From assembly GCA_031280065.1 (NCBI GenBank), contig JAITHH010000247.1, positions 1-10,853 of the forward strand: a stretch of 10,853 nt of DNA, given 5' to 3'. A program made the translations under genes and the position numbers. The stretch comes from Treponema sp. GTDB taxonomy: Bacteria; Spirochaetota; Spirochaetia; Treponematales; Breznakiellaceae. Position 1 is the first letter of the stretch. Every line of letters starts with the position of its first letter. Positions 6,670-10,853 of the stretch are shown here, one piece after another. The notes under the pieces are model-generated. The model saw only the letters and a program-made list of their open reading frames with translations, was not told the origin of the DNA and made no database searches.

Positions 6670-8835
6670 ATGACACTTAAAATGCGTTTAACCGTAACGA
6701 CGAGCGTGATCATGGTGGCCTCTATTACCATTGTGGTTTCGCTGCTCCTGTTCTTCTCGTACCGGTCGCAAACCAGGCTTTCCATCGAAAACCTCAAAAA
6801 CATGACCGGCATCGAAGCAAAAAGCGTCCAGATCACCATGGAAAAGTACCTCAACCTGATCAACACCCTCTCCTGGATCATGAATAGCTTTGAAACAACC
6901 GAAGAAGACCAGCGCCGCTTCCGCTATGACGGCATCATGGAAGCGGCCATCGGCTCCGTCCCCGAACTGGCCGGCATCACCGCGGTGTGGCGGGACGGCG
7001 TCATCGACCAAACCGGCGTCCCCTACCGCTCCTGGTACCACCGCCGGAACAGCCTGAACGCCGAACGGGGCGATTACGCTAACTCCGGCGCGGATATGAG
7101 GGCCATACTGAATAACCTGACCAGCGACCCGCAAATCAGCAATGTCTCCAAGGGGAAACTCAACGGCCGGGACATCTTCGCGGTAGACCTGATCGTTCCC
7201 ATCATCCCCGACAGCCCCGACAGCCGCTACCGGGGGCAGATTGTCGGCTTCATCGCGGCCACCGTCGACCTGAAGTTCGCCGAGGAAACGGTCGTGAATA
7301 TCCGCCCCTTCGGCGTGGGCCGCGCCGTACTCTACGCCTACGACGGCACTATCGCCGCTCACTACGACGCGAACATGATAGGCAGGCCCATTACCGATTC
7401 CGCCTCAGTGAGCGTACTCGGCCAAAAAGCGGTGGATGACACGCTGCGCACCCTGGAAAACGGAACCGGCGAGTTTGACCATAACGGCGGACGCTACTTC
7501 TACAGCTATCCCTTCTTCGTGGGCCAAACCGCGACCGCCTGGACGATCTTGAGTTCAGTGGAAGAGAAGGTCGTGCTCGCCGATGTGAACGCCATCTTCA
7601 TGATCGTTATCATCGTCTCGGTTGTCGCCCTCGCGGTTACGGTGGTGGTCATCTGGTTCATGTCCGGCTCGATTTCCAAGCGTATCGTGCGGGTCGGCGG
7701 GGCGATCAAGGACATCAGCGAGGGCGAAGGCGACCTCACCCGCCGCCTGACGATCCACGCCAACGATGAAATCGGCGCGATGGGCACGCACTTCAACAAT
7801 ACAATGGAAAAAATCCGCCTCCTGGTCCATTCGATCAAGAACGAAACCCACACGCTCTCCGACATCGGCAGCGAGCTTTCCAGCAATATGACCCAAACCG
7901 CCGCCTCCATCACCGAGATGAACGCGACTATCCAGAGCCTCAAGACCCAGGTCATCAACCAGAGCGCCTCAGTTACCGAGACGAACTCGACCATGCAGCA
8001 GATCATCAACAACATCGAAAAGCTGGGCGATCTGGTAGGCAAGCAAAGCGAGAGCGTGGCCCAGTCGTCGTCCGCCGTTGAACAGATGATTGCCAGCATT
8101 CAGTCGGTAACGCAGACCCTGATAAAGAACGGCGCCAGTGTAAAATCCCTGGCTGACGCGAGCGAAGTCGGGCGCAGCGGCCTCCAGGACGTGGCGCAGG
8201 ACATTCAGCAGATCGCCCACGAATCCGAGGGCCTGCTGGAAATCAACGCGGTCATGCAGAATATCGCCAGCCAGACGAACCTCCTGTCCATGAACGCCGC
8301 CATCGAGGCGGCCCACGCGGGCGAGGCGGGCAAGGGCTTCGCGGTGGTTGCCGATGAAATCCGTAAGCTGGCGGAGTCCTCCGGCGAACAGTCCAAGACG
8401 ATTTCCAACGTGCTCAAGAAGATCAAAGGCTCCATTGACAAGATTACCCGTTCCACGGACGCGGTTTTGAACAAATTCGAAGCGATAGACGGCGGGGTCA
8501 AGACGGTGTCCGATCAGGAGCACAACATCCGCAACGCCATGGAAGAGCAGAACGCCGGAAGCCAGCAGATTCTGGAGGCGATGAACCGCCTCAACGAAGT
8601 TACGGTTATGGTCAAGGACAGCACCACCGAGATGCTGCAAGGAAGCCGGCAGGTGATCAGCGAGAGCCGCAACCTGGGCCATGTAACGCAGGAGCTGGAA
8701 AACGGGGTGAACGAAATTGCCAACGGCGCGGAGCAGATCGACACCGCCGTCAACCGGGTAACCACCATCTCCGGGGATAACAAACAGCACATCGATAACT
8801 TAGTCGGCGAAGTGTCCAAGTTTATCGTGGAATAG
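6670..8835 (+). CDS. Methyl-accepting chemotaxis protein with dCache sensor domain
   Basis: Inner-membrane chemoreceptor that signals through CheW/CheA to control motility; 721 residues. Order: first membrane helix (about 9-31), a periplasmic double-Cache region (about 35-300), second membrane helix (about 305-330), HAMP (about 331-382, MSGSISKRIVRVGGAIKDIS onward), then the long coiled-coil signalling domain. The conserved tip is intact: IASQTNLLSMNAAIEAAHAG, with Q535 first in QTNLL, then EAGKGFAVVADEIRKLAESS. The sensor contains RSWY (R120, W122, Y123), resembling the RxWY part of the amino-acid-binding dCache motif, but I cannot confirm the remaining ligand residues. The C-terminus (VSKFIVE) lacks the NWETF-type CheR-tethering pentapeptide. 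AAGGA 8 nt upstream and the promoter at 6597-6625 support this start. It is divergent from the importer operon, and co-function (sensing the imported ligand) is only a possibility. Confidence 0.97.
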   Translation: MTLKMRLTVTTSVIMVASITIVVSLLLFFSYRSQTRLSIENLKNMTGIEAKSVQITMEKYLNLINTLSWIMNSFETTEEDQRRFRYDGIMEAAIGSVPELAGITAVWRDGVIDQTGVPYRSWYHRRNSLNAERGDYANSGADMRAILNNLTSDPQISNVSKGKLNGRDIFAVDLIVPIIPDSPDSRYRGQIVGFIAATVDLKFAEETVVNIRPFGVGRAVLYAYDGTIAAHYDANMIGRPITDSASVSVLGQKAVDDTLRTLENGTGEFDHNGGRYFYSYPFFVGQTATAWTILSSVEEKVVLADVNAIFMIVIIVSVVALAVTVVVIWFMSGSISKRIVRVGGAIKDISEGEGDLTRRLTIHANDEIGAMGTHFNNTMEKIRLLVHSIKNETHTLSDIGSELSSNMTQTAASITEMNATIQSLKTQVINQSASVTETNSTMQQIINNIEKLGDLVGKQSESVAQSSSAVEQMIASIQSVTQTLIKNGASVKSLADASEVGRSGLQDVAQDIQQIAHESEGLLEINAVMQNIASQTNLLSMNAAIEAAHAGEAGKGFAVVADEIRKLAESSGEQSKTISNVLKKIKGSIDKITRSTDAVLNKFEAIDGGVKTVSDQEHNIRNAMEEQNAGSQQILEAMNRLNEVTVMVKDSTTEMLQGSRQVISESRNLGHVTQELENGVNEIANGAEQIDTAVNRVTTISGDNKQHIDNLVGEVSKFIVE

Positions 8836-8934
8836 CCGGGAGGGCGCACAGCCAAGCCCTCCGGGGGGACCGGGGGGTTCGTAACCCCCCGGCGGGGGAG
8901 CGGGGGTAGAACCCCCGCAGCAGCGGACGTTTTT
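8836..8934 (+). terminator. Triple hairpin, GC-rich repeat copy B, behind the chemoreceptor gene
   Basis: Three stem-loops follow the stop codon directly. The first pairs CCGGGAGGGC (8836-8845, one bulged G) with GCCCTCCGG (8856-8864). The second is a perfect 10-bp stem, CCGGGGGGTT (8870-8879) with AACCCCCCGG (8883-8892), around a 3-nt loop. The third is GCGGGGGT (8900-8907) with ACCCCCGC (8911-8918). A T5 run comes at 8930-8934, 11 nt after the last stem, which is late for a classical intrinsic terminator. The element shares sequence with copies A and C. Termination or 3'-end protection is inferred from position and structure. Confidence 0.65.
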
Positions 8935-8981
8935 ACTTCAACCGCCGGGAATCTTTTTTACATTTTCCTCCGCACCCCTAC

Positions 8982-9010
8982 TTGACCTTTCTTCCAATCC
9001 CCGGTAGAAT
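8982..9010 (+). promoter_or_regulatory. Strong sigma70-type promoter before the TC-repeat reading frame
   Basis: TTGACC (8982-8987), a 17-bp spacer, and TAGAAT (9005-9010) match consensus at 5/6 in each box with ideal spacing. Transcription would start around 9017, one or two bases before the ATG at 9019, again a leaderless layout. There is no Shine-Dalgarno sequence before that ATG. Confidence 0.75.
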
Positions 9011-9018
9011 CATCATCA

Positions 9019-9186
9019 ATGACAAAGTTGAAGACTACAGCCAACGATCTACTAGCAAGACCGCCTAACATGGCACGGTTCGTGTTCTCTCTCTCTCTCT
9101 CTCTCTCGTATATTCGCAGCCCAACTCAACTCCAGGTAAATTTACAGGACAACTCTGCCCGCAGGGGAGCCCGGTCATGTTTTTAA
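9019..9186 (+). CDS. Short 55-residue reading frame containing a TC dinucleotide tract
   Basis: I do not recognise this protein. It starts MTKLKTTANDLLARPPNMAR, continues FVFSLSLSLSLS through the dinucleotide tract, and stops at 9184-9186. Support for expression is the near-consensus promoter placed directly before the ATG. The frame is short, has no ribosome binding site and no known domain. In this copy the frame ends 10 bp inside the next frame (start 9177), so translation could be coupled. Changing the TC tract by one unit less, or two more, would carry translation into the repeat-rich frame with no intervening stop: frame 0 is open from 9069 through 9440. It could instead be a regulatory leader or simply non-coding. 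Confidence 0.4.
   Translation: MTKLKTTANDLLARPPNMARFVFSLSLSLSYIRSPTQLQVNLQDNSARRGARSCF
9086..9107 (+). repeat. (TC)11 microsatellite inside a reading frame
   Basis: Eleven uninterrupted TC units, encoding alternating Ser and Leu in the 9019 frame. Dinucleotide tracts of this length are known to change length by slipped-strand mispairing in bacterial contingency loci. Consequences read from this sequence: 11 units gives a stop at 9184; 10 or 13 units continues to the stop at 9441; 12 units gives a stop at 9137. Confidence 0.95.
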
Positions 9187-9443
9187 GGGATAATTCTGCC
9201 CAAAACGCATGGCCGCCGGTTCAAGAAGGGACTGCGCACACTTCAAAAGCGGTTATTTCCGGTTCAAAAGCAAGCATGGACGGCTCAGGCGCGAGCACGG
9301 ATAGATCAGTCGTACGCACGGACGGCTCAGGCGCACGTACGGATGGATCGGGCGTACGCACAGATGACTCAGCCGTACATACGGACAGATCAGACGCGGG
9401 CGCGGACGGGCCAAAACTCTGTACGGACGAGTCATACGTTTAG
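9177..9443 (+). CDS. Hypothetical 88-residue protein of seven-residue repeats
   Basis: Not a family I recognise. After a leader (MFLRDNSAQNAWPPVQEGTA) the protein is hydrophilic and acidic, with repeats of the type GSGARTD, GSGVRTD, DSAVHTD and RSVVRTD ending in Thr/Ala-Asp. The 21-bp DNA period is kept from the first third to the stop. A plausible Shine-Dalgarno sequence, AGGGGAG (9163-9169), lies 7 nt before the ATG, and the upstream 55-codon frame ends 10 bp inside this one, so coupled translation is possible. Alternatively the ATG is internal and the real protein is the fusion created when the TC tract changes length. The same frame could also be an accident of a multiple-of-three DNA repeat; array 1 shows that such frames arise easily. 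No signal peptide or membrane segment is seen. Confidence 0.4.
   Translation: MFLRDNSAQNAWPPVQEGTAHTSKAVISGSKASMDGSGASTDRSVVRTDGSGARTDGSGVRTDDSAVHTDRSDAGADGPKLCTDESYV
9207..9437 (+). repeat. Array 2: eleven 21-bp tandem repeats behind the chemoreceptor gene
   Basis: Eleven units in phase; the first three and the last two are diverged. A representative unit is GTACGCACGG + ACGGCTCAGGC. The most constant part is GGA[CT]GG[CA]TCAG, and neighbouring units often meet at CGTACG or CGCACG. It has the same 21-bp period as array 1 but no clear sequence identity with it. It lies wholly within the 9177-9443 reading frame. Confidence 0.9.
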
Positions 9444-9568
9444 CGCTATGCTCCAGGGGTTTTATACGCCGTTTCTTTATTTAATGTCAACAGTCTTTTA
9501 GGGGCATTCAAGGTCTATTACTGCCCGTTCACTGCCTTTCACTGTATTTCTTTGTCATACTTTTTTGG

Positions 9569-9710
9569 CATAGCCGAAAACAGTATTACTGTCGGCATGG
9601 GCAACGTTACACCGATAAAAATCGGCATGGGCGGGCGTATCGGGGAACAAATAAAGGGAACTTTTAGGCAGATTTGTCATAGCTGAAAACAGTGTTACTG
9701 TCTGAATGAG
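9569..9710 (+). repeat. Imperfect 33-bp direct repeat carrying the ACAGTATTACTGT palindrome
   Basis: Copies at 9569-9601 and 9678-9710 agree at 28 of 33 positions. Both begin CATAGC[CT]GAAAACAGT and carry a 13-bp palindrome: ACAGTATTACTGT (9580-9592) in the first, ACAGTGTTACTGT (9689-9701, one change) in the second. TTTGTCAT also precedes both at variable distance. Conservation reaching beyond the palindrome suggests duplicated binding sites rather than chance. Confidence 0.8.
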
Positions 9711-9750
9711 GGCGGGGGTTTTAAGCATTTTTTACACCAACTCCCGGAAG

Positions 9751-9780
9751 GGCGCAACAGATTTCTGTTATGCCTTTTTT
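9751..9780 (+). terminator. Intrinsic-terminator-like hairpin, plus strand
   Basis: GGCGCAACAG (9751-9760) pairs with CTGTTATGCC (9765-9774) around loop ATTT, with one mismatch and one G-T pair, and is followed at once by T6 (9775-9780). It could end a transcript running rightwards from the 8982-9010 promoter through array 2. Confidence 0.55.
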
Positions 9781-9849
9781 GTTACGCCCTTTTTGGAGCA
9801 TTAGACCGTAAAAAACCGTAAAAGAGCGCAAGGCTAATGGGAGATTTCA

Positions 9850-9862
9850 ACAGTAATACTGT
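9850..9862. promoter_or_regulatory. Palindrome ACAGTAATACTGT, site 3
   Basis: Perfect inverted repeat around one central base (ACAGTA-A-TACTGT), followed by CGG as in site 1. It is the size and symmetry expected for a dimeric DNA-binding protein; the protein is unknown. Confidence 0.6.
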
Positions 9863-9907
9863 CGGTCTAATTCCTGGTAAAATGGTCGGAATTAAATGGG
9901 GGTTTTT

Positions 9908-9938
9908 GGCCCATTTTCAGACTTCGTCTAAAATGGCC
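9908..9938. other. Long imperfect hairpin
   Basis: Three stem blocks pair in order: GGCC (9908-9911) with GGCC (9935-9938), ATTTT (9913-9917) with AAAAT (9930-9934), and AGAC (9919-9922) with GTCT (9926-9929). The loop is TTC, with two single bulged C bases on the left arm. That makes 13 base pairs. No T tract follows, so it is not an obvious terminator. Confidence 0.5.
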
Positions 9939-9972
9939 AGTTGGAGAGGTTTTTTGGCCTCCAAGTCGGGGT

Positions 9973-10284
9973 TTTGGCCCAGTTGGAGCCAAAAATCGGG
10001 CGTGAAGTGGCATATCAAAAATAATTTAAACTTTTTGAAGAGGGGGCTAATTCCTAGTAAAAGTTCAACTTTCCGCAACATTTTTCAGTCCGACTGTGTC
10101 AAAATGACCCGCTTTTTTTGGTTTTTTAGCGTTTTTTCACAAATTCACGGATAACCTAACCAGTTAGGTTTGGCCCACGGCCAGCGCAACAGAAATTAGA
10201 GGGGGTAAAATGTGGCGTTTGCAACAAAAAATGTGTTGCGTTTTTGTCAACTCATGTTGTAAAAACGGCTCCAACTGGGCCAAA
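9973..10284. repeat. 18-bp perfect inverted repeat pair enclosing about 275 bp
   Basis: TTTGGCCCAGTTGGAGCC at 9973-9990 is the exact reverse complement of the sequence at 10267-10284. A related direct copy (GGCCAGTTGGAG) lies at 9935-9946. The left copy is also part of its own hairpin, TTTTGGC (9972-9978) with GCCAAAA (9988-9994). Perfect 18-bp identity at this distance is not expected by chance. It may mark the ends of a small inverted element or a protein-binding pair. Confidence 0.7.
10153..10170. promoter_or_regulatory. Perfect palindrome AACCTAACCAGTTAGGTT
   Basis: Two 8-bp arms (AACCTAAC/GTTAGGTT) flank a 2-bp centre. The symmetry and size suit an operator for a dimeric repressor. No gene can be tied to it. 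Confidence 0.45.
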
Positions 10285-10286
10285 CT

Positions 10287-10328
10287 GGGGGGTAGGGCCT
10301 GTATTATAGCCCCCAACCCCCCCTTTTT
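10287..10328 (+). terminator. Terminator-like GC hairpin with T tract, plus strand
   Basis: GGGGGGT (10287-10293) pairs with ACCCCCC (10316-10322), and inside it GGGC (10295-10298) pairs with GCCC (10309-10312). TTTTT follows at 10324-10328. It is a good intrinsic-terminator shape for rightward transcription, though no upstream gene is evident. Confidence 0.55.
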
Positions 10329-10359
10329 AGTAAAGTAGTAACTTTTGCAACAATGCAAC

Positions 10360-10417
10360 ATATATATATTTTAGTAAGTAGTAGTAATATATATATATAT
10401 AAGAGATATATATATTA
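10360..10417. repeat. AT dinucleotide tract
   Basis: Two to three runs of alternating A and T (10360-10369, 10386-10400, 10405-10415) are separated by TTTTAGTAAGTAGTAGTA and AAGAG. The nearly GC-free stretch of about 58 bp lies directly beside two GCAACA motifs, the layout seen in easily melted origin regions. It is also prone to length change. Confidence 0.85.
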
Positions 10418-10516
10418 GGCAAAGCTACTTAAAAAGGGTCGTTTTTTTGTTGCGCGGCTACTTTTTTGTTGCACACCATATTCCCCTATACAACACATAT
10501 TGCCCATACTGCCCAT

Positions 10517-10549
10517 AAAAAAGGGCATAGGGGAATGCCCCTATGCCCT
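10517..10549 (-). terminator. Intrinsic terminator for leftward transcription
   Basis: Read on the minus strand, a perfect 12-bp stem (AGGGCATAGGGG with CCCCTATGCCCT, loop of 4) is followed by TTTTT. This points to a transcript arriving from the right, beyond or near the window edge. The inner sequence ATAGGGGAAT (10527-10536) is also complementary to ATTCCCCTAT (10480-10489), giving an alternative fold. Confidence 0.75.
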
Positions 10550-10677
10550 ACGGATACCTTCTACTGAATCAATCAGCAGCTAATATCCTTCCTTTTCCAG
10601 TACCGGAACCCGCTGTGTGTTTGAGCTACCGTATACCCTTCCCTCTCCATTCCGGCCCTTATCCCTTGGCGGCTACC

Positions 10678-10709
10678 CAGTAATACTGTCGTCTTCGACA
10701 GTATTACTG
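10678..10709. promoter_or_regulatory. Back-to-back palindromes (sites 4 and 5) forming a 14-bp perfect stem
   Basis: CAGTAATACTGTCG (10678-10691) and CGACAGTATTACTG (10696-10709) are exact reverse complements around TCTT. Each arm is itself the recurring 13-bp palindrome or all but one base of it. The pair can act as two adjacent protein sites or fold as one long hairpin, and it contains the stop codon of the edge reading frame. Confidence 0.75.
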
Positions 10710-10853
10710 TTTAATGCAACAGTAATACTGCGCACCTGCCTGCCAGCCTGTTTTTACTGCTTTAACCATCGCCGCCCCGCCATAATCACGTAAAAGCCCC
10801 CAAAAACCGAAAACCCTCCAGGACGCGCCAGGAGGCCCCTCTATGGCTTCGAC
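10704..10853 (-). CDS. Possible 3' end of a gene running off the right edge
   Basis: A minus-strand frame is open from the window edge for 49 codons, ending with TAA at 10704-10706 inside a palindrome. The translation (VEAIEGPPGASWRVFGFWGL, then LRDYGGAAMVKAVKTGWQAG and AQYYCCIKQ) is not obviously low-complexity, but matches no family I recognise. The last residues are encoded by the ACAGTATTACTGT repeats. Against it: an open frame of this length is common by chance in GC-rich DNA, and a hairpin near 10815-10835 could terminate a gene lying wholly further right. The terminator at 10517-10549 has the correct orientation to end this transcript. Confidence 0.2.
   Translation of the reverse strand, partial: VEAIEGPPGASWRVFGFWGLLRDYGGAAMVKAVKTGWQAGAQYYCCIKQ
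10719..10731. promoter_or_regulatory. Palindrome ACAGTAATACTGc, site 6
   Basis: Twelve of 13 bases match the recurring palindrome. It overlaps a GCAACA motif (10716-10721), joining both motif families at one point. It lies within the possible edge gene. Confidence 0.55.
10811..10835 (-). terminator. Possible terminator for a gene beyond the right edge
   Basis: On the minus strand CCTCC (10835-10831) pairs with GGAGG (10819-10815), with two inner G-C pairs after a T-T mismatch. The stem is followed by GTTTTCGGTTTTTG. The stem is short and the T tract is broken, so confidence is low. Confidence 0.3.

Larger units (their letters stand above)
10186..10472. repeat. Cluster of GCAACA/TGTTGC motifs, iteron-like
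   Basis: Seven copies lie here: GCAACA at 10186, 10221, 10347 and 10355; TGTTGC at 10234, 10448 and 10467. Three outliers are at 9754, 10075 and 10716. Ten hits for one hexamer in about 1 kb on both strands compares with roughly half a hit expected in random sequence. Several pair with each other as hairpins (10221-10226 with 10234-10239). A second hairpin, CGTTTTT..CAAC (10239-10251) with GTTG.AAAAACG (10256-10267), overlaps the first by one base. Confidence 0.65.
9444..10703. other. AT-richer, palindrome-rich region without a convincing gene
   Basis: Base composition drops sharply after the stop at 9443, with long runs of T and A. The only sizeable frames (9837-10154 plus; 10164-10361 minus) have no ribosome binding site at usable spacing and read as low-complexity Phe/Trp/Lys/Ser-rich products of repeats, so I do not call them. 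The stretch is packed with inverted repeats, the recurring palindrome ACAGTAATACTGT, GCAACA motifs, an AT tract and terminator-like hairpins, listed separately. Together these suggest a regulatory or replication region of a mobile element rather than ordinary chromosome. That interpretation is inference. Confidence 0.6.

Noticed and set aside
9837..10154. Plus-strand frame of 105 codons
   Set aside because: AAGG is too close to the ATG, the product is Phe/Trp/Lys/Ser-rich and internally repetitive (GLIPGK/GLIPSK), and it overlaps a palindrome and several hairpins.
10164..10361. Minus-strand frame of 65 codons
   Set aside because: It is composed of the hairpins and GCAACA motifs, has no ribosome site, and shows no protein-like pattern.
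10590..10650. tRNA-like wording on the minus strand (GGTAGCTCA followed by GGTTCCGG)
   Set aside because: Spacing is too short for a tRNA and there is no acceptor or anticodon stem.

Overview
The window is about 9.4 kb of GC-rich, gene-dense chromosome followed by about 1.4 kb of AT-richer, palindrome-rich DNA with little coding potential. The methyl-accepting chemotaxis protein, the loose promoter spacing to start codons and the GC hairpin elements behind genes fit a gut-type spirochaete (Treponema-like, of the termite-gut kind). This host assignment is an inference from general resemblance, not a database result.

Left part, minus strand (5946 down to 214): four genes in one orientation form a likely operon. 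They encode a NMT1/TauA-like periplasmic substrate-binding protein, an inner-membrane permease, an ABC ATPase (the last two joined by an ATGA overlap), and, 66 bp later, a large cytoplasmic GH38 alpha-mannosidase with its own strong ribosome binding site. A -10 box lies 6 nt from the ATG of the binding protein, which suggests leaderless transcription.

Middle (5947-8935): the divergent intergenic region carries a GC-rich hairpin repeat and a 20-unit, 21-bp tandem array (6136-6555). A strong sigma70-type promoter then drives a 721-residue dCache/HAMP methyl-accepting chemotaxis protein. Its stop codon is followed at once by three hairpins, a copy of the same GC-rich repeat family that also follows the mannosidase gene.

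Right of the chemoreceptor (8982-9443): a near-consensus promoter sits directly before a short reading frame containing an 11-unit TC dinucleotide tract. The frame now stops after 55 codons, overlapping the start of a second frame made of 21-bp (7-residue) repeats. Losing one TC unit would fuse the two into one 140-residue protein. This is the best candidate here for an undescribed system: a possible phase-variable small repeat protein.

Far right (9444-10853): no convincing complete gene. The stretch holds six copies of the palindrome ACAGTAATACTGT or close variants, ten GCAACA/TGTTGC motifs, an AT dinucleotide tract, an 18-bp inverted repeat and terminator-like hairpins on both strands. It looks like the control or replication region of a mobile element whose genes may lie beyond the right edge; that reading is inference.
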